Of a stretch of 64,000 nt of DNA, positions 12,022 to 24,600 are shown one piece after another (position 1 is the stretch's first letter; each line of letters begins with the position of its first letter). Origin of the DNA: Trichoplax sp. H2 (lineage: Eukaryota > Placozoa > Uniplacotomia > Trichoplacea); NCBI GenBank assembly GCA_003344405.1, contig NOWV01000015.1:248001-312000 (forward strand). The letters run 5' to 3'. The notes below the pieces were generated by a model that worked only from the letters and a program-made list of their open reading frames with translations, ran no database searches and was not told where the DNA came from. The position numbers were made by a program, and so were the translations under genes.

Positions 12022-13979
12022 GAATTACAACTTCCTGATAAGATCATAGTCTGCAGACGGATTTAATGAATAACTACAGTTATTAGATGGATTGTTGAAA
12101 ACAACAGCCTATTAAATATGCCATTTTACGTCACTCTATGTATTAATTTATTCTTCACATTTATTGATAGTGTAGGATATTGCTTTTGTTATAACAGCTG
12201 CATAATAAAATTAAGTCTTGTTATGAGATTTTAAATCATTTTTTTAAGAATACCGAATATTATGATAAAATCGAGTCTTGCTATGAGATTTTACATTTTC
12301 CTTCTGAAAAAAGCAATGTCGGATATGTGACAGATTACTATTTAATAAATCTTAATATGGTAGTCAAGTAATAATTCCATGACAATTTATGTAAAAATAT
12401 TCGCAATACTCTTTACCATTCTGCTTTCTATAGCATAATTATAAATTAAAGTTTGTTTTAACATTACTCTGTGCAGAATTTTATATCTCCATCTTCAATT
12501 CGAATGATATCACATTTACAATTGGACCAATAAGATATCTATTCTATTAAACTACGTTGCGCTAATCTGCAATGGCTACATATTATTATTTTTAACTCTA
12601 ATAAATTAATTATTAATATTGGATGCTGAAATTTAGGCTATTCTGTGAATGAAGTTATCCGCTTAGGTATTGTTGTAATTCTTCATACATGTTAAACATT
12701 GCAATTATAGGTCAAAAGTTTTCAAATTCAAAAGTCATGTTAATTATAAGTGAGAATAATTAATTATATACAGCTCAAATATTTATTTATACTTAATATC
12801 GAGATCGTTATTGTAGAATTAGGATATTGAAGAAAACATAATATACGGGATACAGTCGTTGATCGCTAATAAATTATAGTCCTTTAAATTTGTGATTATA
12901 GTTCAAAATTTATTATGATATCATTGACATCGGTTACCGAGTCATTCTATTTTTTTTCGCTAGTTCTTGCTCTAAAGAAAGTTATGGATAATTTTATTTC
13001 GGTACAATTCATTTTATTAGCCTATATAATACCGTACGTTTTGATGCTTTTTACATTTCTGCACAATATATATATATTGAACGTAGATCTATACTCTCAG
13101 ATACACACGTGTACAGCAACAATTAAGCTACTATAAACACTTCATTTATACATCGGAACATTATCATTGGAAACCTTTTGTTCATGTTTTTCAAAATGAT
13201 AATGGCCAGAACTGGACAAGCGAATCTAAATAGATGTTATTTGATATTCACAAGGTGATTTAAGCTTTAATGTCAGTTTAATAGCTATAGTACGGTACTT
13301 TACTTCTCAGGTGCAATCATATGTGATTTTACACCTTTGAAAGCTTTTCAAGTAAATACGCTGCACGATATACATAGGATATATTACACGAATAAAATAA
13401 GACATAATCTTATTTTCTCGATAATTTATGTTCATTTAGAAGCTTTAAAGCTTTGCTTCAATACATTTATCCTGCTTATATCCGGTATATTGTACAACTT
13501 TCTTATACAACTATGAAACAATACTAATAAAATTATAGCAACCTTTAATTAAAAATCTTGAATTAGAAAAGTGGCTTAGACCTTTGATATACTGCTTTCC
13601 TTTTCAATGTTCTTTGTGATCGCGGCTGGTAAATAATTTTAAAGTAACGATGTAACTTCAGTCACATTGCTACTCAATTTGACTTTTGCTGACTTCAAGT
13701 AGTATCAGAATTGTGGAAGAAAAAGAGTATCTATTGATAGGCAATAAATTTTGCATAAATCATACTAACACTACATAACATTCTGGTATGGTGCTATGCA
13801 CTCTTGAGCATTAAAAAGCCATAATATTTTTACCTAATAACTAATAAAAACTGCATAAACTGATATGAGTAATACGTAATTAGCGAAGAAGTACTAGCAT
13901 GTTACAAACATCAACTGAGGAATACGATTACTGCTCTATCCTTCCACTTATAAATTTCAGCAAGAACGCGATATTCACG
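12022..13979. other. intergenic between TPR genes
   Basis: It contains the putative 3' UTR of the 558-aa TPR gene. A short direct duplication (ATAAAATTAAGTCTTGTTATGAGATTTTA-like) occurs near 12205 and 12262. A 73-codon hydrophobic frame at 12915-13136 on + has no family resemblance and is probably chance. Confidence 0.5.
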
Positions 13980-16900
13980 TTACATTTTAATGTAAATAAG
14001 TTCCATTTTTTGATGAAGAATTTTAACCTTTGAATAGCTACAATCCGGATAGCTTACTAGGATATTGAGTGCTTTATGGTACGCAGATAATGCCCCAGTA
14101 TAGTTTTGTTGATTGAAATAAACGTCACCAATGCCATTATAGGAGTTAGCAACAATAAAATGATTACTTCCTAATATTTTCAATCGAATATCCAGCGATT
14201 TTTGAAGGTAGAATAAAGCATCAGCATGTTTTCTTGTCTCTTGTAAGCATTCCCAATTGCTTGATAAGCTACTGCAACTCTGATATCCCTTTTATTCAAC
14301 AGACTTTGTCTGATATCCAACGATTTTGGATAGAAACTCATGGCATGATTCAATTCATCTTGTTTGAAATAGATATGACCAATTGCAAGATAGCAATTAG
14401 CAATGTCCAGATTTTCTTCATCTAATAAATTCAGTCTAATTCTCAACGATTTTTTATACATAGCTAAAGCATCGTGATAGTTTTCTTGCTTAAGATAATC
14501 ATTAACAAATGCGCAATATGCATAAGAAACCTGTAATGTATCTTCTCCAAGCAATAATATTTGAATCTTTAAAGGTTTCTGATGCATAACTATCGAATCA
14601 GCATACCTCTCTTGCCTCAAGTAGACATTAGCTATGCGATAGTATATCCAAGCAACAAGAAGGTTATTATTTCCTAACAACTCTAACCGACATGTAAGAC
14701 AGTTTTGGTACGTTTGAATTGCTTGTTCGTGCATATACACTAGAGTGTAGATATCTCCAACGTAATAATAAGAATTTACAAAATCTGCATGACTACTACC
14801 TAAGACTTGTAAACGAATTTCTAATGATAGATTAAAATTAGCCAGTGCTTCGAAGTATTGATACTGTTTTTCGTAAGTTTTGGCTAAGCAATGACATAAA
14901 TCACTTATAAGTAAGTCGTTTTCACCTATAATATTCATAACAATACAGAGCGATTCTTGATACATGGCTAAAGCATCACTATAGCGTGCTTGCATATAAT
15001 AAACATCACCAATCGCGTAGTATATAGGGCAGGTATAAACGTTATTCGTAGCATAAATTTTTAATCGAGTAGTCAGTAATGTTTGATAAATACTTAGAGC
15101 TTCAGCATGCTGAAGTTGCGAAAAAAGGGCATCGCCCATGGAATGATGTGAATCAACTACAGGCAAGCTCGTATTTCCAAATAATTCGAGAGTTATTTTT
15201 AAAGATTTTGGGAAATAATTTAAGGCATCATCGCATTTACCCTGAGAGTAATAGACATTACCTATGCCTGAATATGCATTTGCAACGTAACTATTACTAC
15301 TACCTAGGATTGATGTTATCATATTTAAGGACTTATTAAACATGATAAAAGCATCGTAATATTTATCGCGTTTTAAATAAATGTTGCCCATGGCAAAATA
15401 AATCTCCGATACAGCTATATTAATATGGCCCAAAACTTCAATCCAAATTGTTAGACTTTCTCGCAAAATGGACATTGCTTTTTGGTAATATTTTAGATGA
15501 CAATAAACTTGACCCATTCCTGTTTAAGAATAAGCTATTTCAATATTTACTTGCCTAGAATTTTTTGCTTTATATCTAGCGATTTTTGATGCCATTGAAG
15601 AGCATTGTCGTAGTTCCTTGCTCGCAAAAGATCTTACCCATATAGCAACATACAAACTATTATTACCTAACAACTTAGAGCTAATTTTAAGGCATTTTTG
15701 ATACATTTGCATTGCTTCATCATTTCTTCTTTGCTCGCCATAGATGTCTCCAATGCCAAAATAGGCCAATACTGCTCGTAAACTACCATCATCCATGCCT
15801 GCTATTTTTCGACAGATATCCGAAGATATCTCGAATATGGTTAAAGCATCCATGTACTTATTTTGCTTCAAGTAAATTTCACCCATTCCAATATAGCAAT
15901 CAATAACAACCAAATTATCATTAGCGGAAATATTAATAATAACAATATCCAAAGATTTTTTTATACATATACAGTGCATCATTGTATTTCTCTTGCCTAC
16001 AGTAGATGAAGCCAATTAGTAAGAGTAAATTAGCCGCCTTCAAATTCTTGCTTCCTAATATTTCCGATCTAATTTTTAGGCACTTTTTAAATATCACTGA
16101 GGCATCTTTATATTTACACTGTAAAGTATAGACCTTGCCTATAGCAAGATAGGAAGACACCATGAGTAAATAAGTATATCCTAATATTTCTAGTTTTCGA
16201 TGTAATGATAACGTCTCTTCGTATTCTTCCTCATAGCGATAGGCATCGCCAATGCCTAAATAAGAGCATGGATCATAAAATTCTTTAAATCCTAATATAT
16301 CGAGTCTCAAGTTCAAATATTTTGGGTATATTATAGGATCTTCATCGTATTTATCTTGTGAAAAATAAACATCATCAATGCTATGATGTTCATTTGCTGC
16401 AGCTAGGTTATTTTGTCTTAAAATATCCAGTCTAATATAGAGAGATTTCTGGTACATGGTTAATGCATGTTGAAATTGATTTTGTGCAAAGCAAAGATGT
16501 CCTATGGCACTATAGGTATAGGCCATGTCTAAGTGACTATCACCGAGTGCTTTAATTTTTAGAGGTAGTGATTTACCGCAATAATTTAATGCTTCCGTAA
16601 ACATAAGTTGGCCCCTTTTGATCTTGCCTAGACAAAGCATTTAGCGATTCTAACTTAATCATTAAGAGCTACGGCTATCATTTGTGCTTGGGAAATATAT
16701 TCCTTAGCCTGCTCAAATTGACATAATGCACAATATGTTCTAAACATATCCGCAAAAATATCAATACGAAGCTACTTATAACCTTCGATGTCATCTTTCA
16801 TGGTCTTCAATTTTCTAGAGCCATTCCATATTGAAATTTTGTAATTTTAATTTCTTCTAAAGTGAAATGGCGATGGCCAGTTTTCCGAATAGTTTTTAGT

Positions 16901-17000
16901 TCCTGGATTATAAGATTTTCTATTGAATCTTGAAACGAAGTTTTAATATCTTTAACATGTTGAATCTCTTGCTTTCGATTGTAGTCGAGTCGATTTTAAT
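13980..17000 (-). pseudogene. decayed TPR gene, multiple frameshifts and stops
   Basis: Read from about 17000 down to 13980, this encodes a TPR protein of the local family: a diverged N-terminal segment (16650-17000), then about 20 42-residue units. The frame is broken repeatedly. In-frame stops occur at 16655-16657 and 15524-15526, the latter inside an otherwise normal AYSxTGMGQVY motif. Frame changes occur near 16635, at a run of seven T on + (15956-15962, where six would restore the frame), near 15640, near 15570 and near 14235. Similarity resumes in the correct repeat register after each break. The fragments at 16640-15933, 16015-15524, 15517-14180 and 14183-13980 are pieces of one former gene. 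Sequencing errors could explain single homopolymer breaks but not all of these. Confidence 0.8.
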
Positions 17001-19603
17001 GTTATCATCCATCGTTGATGTTGAAAAAAATTATGTTAAAAAATATTGTCAATATTTCCAATTAAATAACGAATATTTTTTTCATTAAGCCGTTTATAAT
17101 GTATTGTACCTTTAACTAAATATTAATGTTTCCATTTATATATATATATATATATAATAAGTTGTATAGGATACATGGTACAAGCAAGTAATTAGTACCG
17201 CAACATTCTGAAATTTTACTCACCAAAAAATTATTAATTTTACTTGTTTCACTTATATTCTGGACTCAATCTCAATTCTCGTAGGTGCATTATTGACCCC
17301 TTAAGATTCTTCCCATATTTTAACAATGACCGACTATAATTCCATTTATGTTGATCAAAGGTTAGGTATTGTAATGTTTAACATGGATTAAAATATATTA
17401 TTGGGCCCTGGCTCATGATGAAACAGTGAAATATCCAAGATTGTTAATTTCTGAACCTAACGTAGTAGCAGTGAGGCTATTGCAGGGATCTATATATAGT
17501 AAAATTATAATAATACCTTCGCTAGGTCACTAGCTGAATCAAAATTTGATAGAAACTGGAACGATCTATTTTCTGTATAATATTGTACTTTATTCAGAGG
17601 ATGCATTAGTAGAATTGTTGAATATGCATACATTACAAACTTCGATCACATTGATCAATAGAAATTTGCTGTATTATTTTTAAATATGTTCACAAGCATG
17701 CATTTATCATCTCTAGCAGCTACTAAGCAATTTAATGGGTCTATGTATAATTTATAATCGAATAGACATAAATTGGAGCAGAATCAATAAAGACCATAAA
17801 CATTGTTGCTTGTACTTCCTTTAGTTTACTACCATTATTGTTGCTTTCTATATAGTCTATTTTCTTCCAATTTCTATTTGAGTAAAGTAAGTATTATATC
17901 AAATAATTATAGGTTTTATACTATACTAATTTTAACAATTGTGCATCAATGGAAATGTTAATTTGGACAATTTATCGCTGAAGTGAATCTGTAGAGTAGA
18001 AGTATGTTGCTAGATTGCATTTATAGGCATTATTCGATAAAGTAGCGTTTTATTATCATTCATATTTTATGTTTATAATCTATCCTGCTATTAGCAACCA
18101 GATGTTTCATAAAGGATTAAACTTTAAAGTTTTCTTTATGCCCATTAATCTTAAAATTACCAAAATATATTATTCTTCTTGACCGATTTTTACTTACAAT
18201 TAGATAGTACCTGTTATGTTCTATTTATTGATTGATCGTATAATTGAGTTTATGTAGTTTTGGTACTATTTTCATCTTTGCATTGCTATTAATACTTAAT
18301 TTAACACGCTTTTATGCACTCCTCTATCTGAAAATTATCAAAGCTATTATCTTCTAGGTATAATCATTCTATATCACTTTCAATCTTCAAAGTACTGAAT
18401 AAGAAAACTCAAAAAGAGATAATTAGTTCAAACTCATACAGTAAGGCAACGTGCTTCTTTTAGCCATTGCAATCATTGACGATGATGTGAGCGCTTACTC
18501 AATTACAATACAGCAGACAATTTGGATGTTTGTCTCGAATTAAAATTATGACCTAAATAAATCAATTCTTTATGAAGAAATAGTTTATTAAGAAAGTATA
18601 CATCGCATTACCTTTATCAAAGAACTCTTTACACTGATATAGGCTCTCTTAATAAATTTTAAGTAGTTTGGATCATAATCTACGCGTGCTATAGATATCC
18701 GTTAAAAATTTTAGCATCTAGAACAGAATTTTACGATGAATAATCAAACTTTTATGTCTTTCGTAGAATTTTTTCCAAGCAGACTTTCTGTAACCCGTTA
18801 TCGATCAGCAGAAATAATAAGCATAAATAAATAATAGATTCCTGTATTTGACAAGAATAATATCATCGTAATCTAGGATAGTTATTCTATGCTTAGTTCA
18901 CATTATACGACTTAAGTTTGCTAATGGTAGCAGCCAAAAGCTATTATAGTCATAATAGCAGTTATATTTCAAAGACTTTAATATCGGTATACGATGATAC
19001 AATACAATCACTTCTTGAATGTATAAATAATTATCTAGTTGCGATCAATGCAACTAGCGTAGTTGATTATGCTTTTTCGGTACAACAGTTACAAATCATT
19101 ATTAAAATTTTTATTAGCTGCCGGCATTCTTTTCATCTAAAAGATACAGGGTCTTTAATAGTATGAAATTTCAATTTATTCAATATTTTATTCCTACACT
19201 TTTATGATTTGTGCAGTACGACTTAAATCGAGTATAACCACTAAGCACTATAAATCAGCACGTTTCTGGATCTCTATTTTACCTATAAATTGATCATATT
19301 TTCTCCTATATATGCATTACAGTAGTGTCTCATGCTTTAAATTGAATGCGTGCAAGATTTACTATCTGATCATTATCTTTAAATAATATAAATAAAATTT
19401 TATAATATATCATATGCTTAACAAGCAGTGTCATTGAGATTATGTTGCTAAAATGTTCTTTACAGTAATGAATTTCCAAGTATTATATAGCAGCCGGAAG
19501 AATTTCCTAATCCGGTTGTGTTATATTTGACTTTAAATATCGGCATATGTGATCCTTTAGTTATGAATTTGTGTAATTTTTCGTGAAATAAGCAATTCTT
19601 CAT
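17001..19603. other. intergenic, no supported gene
   Basis: No credible coding region was recognised. A short TA microsatellite lies at about 17137-17157. An 82-codon frame at 18918-19166 on + shows no family motif. The stretch ends at the nested LTR block. Confidence 0.45.
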
Positions 19604-20607
19604 TAATCTGTGTAACAAACCAGCTTCGTAACAAGGTTAACGTAAACCAAATCTCTAAATTACTATAGTCTCCGGGATTCAGTATCCCTACTTACAAGAA
19701 TTTAGACGCCTTTGATTCTACGTTAAACTCAACTAGACAATTGAGAACTGCTTTATTCAACTATCTGACGGGCTTATATACCCATCTACAGCAGCTAACA
19801 TTCACAAGTCATCTTATAAAAATACTTAGGTGAGAACATCTACTAACTAGTTTTTCATAGTCGGACTACAATATGTCCATTCACAGAATCATTTCAGTAC
19901 ACATTACAGCACAGCAATAAATTTACTGTAACACATTTATAATTAGAGTAATTCCTATTGTAAGGAACTAGATGTAATATATTGTCACTATATTATATTA
20001 ACCAAATTTAGATAACTATTTCTTCACGGTAGTTCGTACCGTGACAATCTGTTACGGTGTTGCCTTGTCATTAGGATAGTTTACTAAGTACAGTAGTAGC
20101 TAGTATGGAGAATATCCATATTTGTAGTGCTAGGTAAGATAAGTAATGCCTTAACGTGGATGTTGTTTGTAATAGTTCATTACATACTTGATATTGATTG
20201 TTATGGTGTGACAGATAGCAGTAAGATGATTCAAGTTCTAGTTGATGATAGTTGAATTAGACCACCTGCGAGCTTAGCTTAGATTAAGTATGAGTAAGAG
20301 ATTCAAAATATTTACTGATAGAAAAGCTAAGTAAGGAACATCTCACTTCGCGATGTTTTCCTAGTAAGGTATAACAATAAAGCTGTTGTTGTTTACAAAT
20401 TAGACGGTTCCTATATAAATGGGAACATTTGAGTTCAGTGTGGTAAAAAGTTGTAGATGTACAATATCTGTGCTAATAAAATTTTCGTCTTTACAGTCTT
20501 TTGCTGTGTGTGTTTAACGTTAAGAAAAAAGGGCGCTTGAGTCAGTAGCTAGTTATAGACTTTTACTGTACGTTACCTTGTCGCAGAAGTGAAATTGTGA
20601 CATAATC
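19604..20607 (+). mobile_element. solo LTR family 3, interrupted by another LTR
   Basis: The outer element is flanked by an exact TAATC duplication (19604-19608 and 20603-20607). Its first two bases (TG, 19609-19610) are separated from the rest by an inserted family-2 LTR and its target repeat. The body resumes at 20050 with TGTTACGG and ends TTGTGACA at 20602, about 553 bp. TATATAA at 20412-20418 and AATAAA at 20475-20480 give promoter and poly(A) signals on the + strand. TG...CA ends, a 5-bp target repeat and no coding interior fit a solo LTR. Only this copy was recognised in the window. Confidence 0.8.
19611..20046 (-). mobile_element. solo LTR family 2, inverse copy nested in family 3
   Basis: This is a 436-bp reverse-complement copy of the LTR at 6191-6627, similar along its whole length. 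It is flanked by an exact ATCTG duplication at 19606-19610 and 20047-20051. The insertion lies two bases inside the family-3 LTR, so it is younger than that element. Confidence 0.88.
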
Positions 20608-21644
20608 ATTTATAGAGTTGTAGCATACATTAATTGTCCTCAGTTAGACTTTCAGTTAGCATTGGAATTATAAACTCCACTTTTTACTTAAATTATTATT
20701 GGCTAATTAATATCTTTTAAATTGAAGTATCATCTACTTATGGAACGCCTACGAATTCACAATTGTGGCAATGCCATTTGAGATAAAATTGGAGCTACCT
20801 GGTAGACTTTTCACTAATCACGTATATTGCTTACTAACAATAAAACTAAATAGCTGTAATCTACGACAGCCACATAACATTGGTAAATTATAATCAAAGA
20901 CAATATTAGACATTAAGTAACATTAACATCAGCAAATAGTAGGATAAACACTGATCATGATAGTTCTTATAAATATACAGGCCTAGCAAAAAATGTGCAT
21001 TATATTCATAATTACCATCGAGTTATGATTAGTAGTCCTAAAAATTTACGTATGGGGATTCTCTTCCGATACTTATTATAATTAGAATGGATTCATATCA
21101 TAAATTTGTTTTAAATTCCTAGTTATGATACACCGATACAAAATTTTAGCAATTTATCACTTGGGATAGTTTGCATCTGCTGTGACACATTCATACTTGA
21201 AATATCATCGATTATAGAATATAGAATACTTATCGTATACCGACATCTACCAATGATAATGATTCATTTGCCATTTAGCTAGACGCTTGAAATTCTTGAT
21301 TGAACATAATATCTACTTCATTTGAGTTCCAAATTCCATTTAATAAACGACTACAGCGTAGGACAACAAAATTTTTATAAGTAATTACCTTTTTGATGTA
21401 AATTGATTCCAAAGTCAAGGAACATAGCCTCGGTAGTATGATTGAGTTATAAAACTTAGATGCGTAAACCCATTTAATTAAGAGTAGTTTCTTCACTAAT
21501 TGACGAATTTATGGTATCATCACATTCCTTTCCTTCCTCACTTTCTTCTATTGGTCTAATAGAAACTATTTTAGAAATGTAAAATTACAAATCAATTATT
21601 AGTTTTCGAGAGTGTTGATGAAATTTTCAAATTTCAATTGTCTA
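20608..21644. other. intergenic downstream of the 1428-aa TPR gene
   Basis: About 1 kb with no recognisable gene. It should contain the 3' UTR of the minus-strand TPR gene ending at 21645. A 73-codon frame at 21275-21496 on - has no repeat motif and no family resemblance. Confidence 0.45.
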
Positions 21645-24600
21645 TCAAGTTAAGTTACCTTGATAATCACCGTCATACTTAGTTGAAGTGGGTGCTGTCA
21701 ATTCCTGCATTAGTTTTTTGTCTAGAATAACTTTACCATGGCTAGAAAATGCCAAACGTAATACGCTAGCTTTGACGTATTTGCGCTGTTTTTCAAACGC
21801 TTTACTCAGCTTGTTGTATAAAGCAGTAATTAAAGGATGATTTCTAGCGAAATTTCTCAAGGCAATCTTGAGCGATTTTTGATATAATGTTGAGGCTTCT
21901 TCGTACTTGCATTGTGCAAGATAAACATCAGCAATACCATAATAACTTTCGCAAATCTTAATATTATTTGAACTTAGTTTTGCTTGACGAGTTTTTAGCG
22001 ATTGATTAAACATTGACACAGCATATTCTAATTTATTTTGAGCAAAATAGACTTCTCCAATCCCGTGATAGGAATCAGCAACGTATAAGTGAATATCACC
22101 TAAAATATTTCGGGTCATGGCTTGACATTTTTTATAGAATTTTAATGCGTCGCGGTATCGATTTTGCTGTGAGTAAATGTGAGCAATATGATAATAAGAC
22201 GAGGCAACACGAAGATTTGAATCTCCTAATACCTGTAATCGAATTTCTAAAGACTGATTATATTTATTTAATGCATCGTCGTATAAATTTTGCTGAGCAT
22301 AAACATCTCCAATACCTTCAAATGCATTGGCAACCAATAAATTATTGTCACCTAACAATTTTAAAGGAATATCAATGCATTTTTTATACATTTCTAGAGC
22401 GCTCTCGTACTTTCCTTGTTTACAATAAACCTTTCCAAAATTACGATATATCCGAGAGACGTGGAGACTATCGTAGTCTATAGTGTTAAGAGTGACATTT
22501 AGAGATTTCTGATACGTTAATAGAGCATCGTTTAATAAGTCCTGCTTCCAGTAGATGTTACCTATATCACAATATAAGGAGCCAATTTCTAAATGATTTT
22601 CTCCTGTTATAGCCAGTCGAATATGTAGTGCTTTTTCATAATTGAATAAAGCCTCTTTAAATTGATCTTGCTTGTACAAGACTTTTCCAATGCGATAGTA
22701 GGAATAAGCAGCGTAAGGGTTTTCCTTTCCTAAAATATCTGTTGTTAACTGAAATGATTTCTCGTACATTGCCATAGAATCATTATAGTTTTCCTGTGAG
22801 TAATAAACGTTTCCAATACCATGATAAGAAGATGCAATATGTAGATTATGATCACCGAATAATTTTATTTTAATGTCGTAAGATTTCTGATACATCACTA
22901 AAGCATCTTGATAAAGGTCTTGTTTCATATAAACATTGCCAATACCATGATAGGAGTTAGCACTATTCAGATTATTCATACCCATGATATCTATCGTAAT
23001 ATCTAACGATTTCTGGTACATGGACAGAGCAAGATTGTACTTCGCTTGTGAGCAATAAACGTTACCTATGCTGTGATAAGCCCCTGCGACGTCCATATTA
23101 TGACTTCCTAGTAATTGCATGCAAATATTAAGTGATTTTTCATACATTTCCAGAGCACTACTATATTTACCCTGATGATAATGAATATCACCAATTCCCA
23201 TATATGTACTTGCAACACCTAAATTATGATCACCAGAGATCTCTATAGTGATATCGAGAGATTTGTGATACATGGATAGAGCATCATCAAATTGAAGTTG
23301 AGAGTTATGAATGTGCGCAATATAGTGGTAAGAATCAGCGATATCGCAATGTTTTTCACCAAGTAATCGTTTTCTCATCGATAAAGATTTTTGATACATA
23401 GCTAAAGCTTGCTCATCTTTTCGCTGATAGTAATAGACGTGGCCTAATCCATGATATGAATTGGCAATTTCAATATGATCTGTATGTCCAAGTAGGTGAA
23501 TATGTAAATCCAATGACTGTTGATACATAGGTAATGCATCTTCGTATTTATCTTGCCTCCATAAAACATATCCTATACTATTGTAAACTTGAGCCACTTC
23601 TAAATTTTCCTCACCTAAGTTTACCCTCTTAATATTAAGAGATTGTCGATACATAGATAATGCCTTGGCATATAGAGTTTGAGAATAATAAATATCACCA
23701 ATGCGATGAAAAAGATTGCTAACATCGAGATGATTTTCTCCCAATATATCAAGTTTATAGTTAAGCGCTTTTTGATAATTTTCTAGAGCTGTATCGTATT
23801 CATCTCGCTGCCAGAAAATGTTTGCTATTCCTTGATATAAATTTGCCACCACTATATTATCTGTTTCTAGTAACTTTAATCGTAGATTCAAAGATTTTTC
23901 ATAGACTACCAATGCTTCATCATATCGATCTAGCTTTCGATAAACATCTCCGATCTGATGATATAATGTAGCTATGTCAGCATGAGCATCACCCATTAAC
24001 GCCAATTTCATATCCAGAGCGTCGTGATAATGGGATAAGGCATCGTTATATTTAGATTGTGAATAGAAAATATTGCCCATTTTATGATGTATTTCAGTCG
24101 TAGCAAGATCATTTGATTCTTGTAATTGCAATTTAATTTCTAATGACTTTTGATACATCGGTAGAGCACAATAATTCTGATTTTGGGAATAGTAGACATC
24201 ACCAATGAGGCGATAAAGATGAGCGGTATTAATATTATTGATCCCTAACTTTTCCAGGCTAATATTTAACGATTTCTGAAACATTAAAAGAGCACCATCG
24301 TAGTTATTCCATTTATGATGCAGATTTCCTCCTTTTTGATATAATTTAGCCACTTGTAAATGATTATTACCTAGTGATTCTGTTGCTAGTTGAATCGATT
24401 TCTCATATTTTGCCGAAGCAGTATCAAAATTATTTAATGCATCATAGATATCTGCAATTTCTTGATAAAGATCAGCGATCTCGATACCTTTATCTCCTAA
24501 ATTTCTGATGCTAATTACAAGAGATTTTTCATACATTTCTAAGGCTTTATAATAATTAAATTGTACGTAATAAATAAATCCAATGCAATGGTAAGAATAT

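Noticed and set aside
13980-14183. Separate small TPR gene
   Set aside because: It is the C-terminal piece of the frameshifted TPR gene. The repeat register continues across the break near 14235.
22013-22483. 156-codon frame on + opposite the 1428-aa TPR gene
   Set aside because: It is the antisense of the periodic TPR coding sequence. Repeated codon patterns keep an opposite frame open. It has no independent motif.
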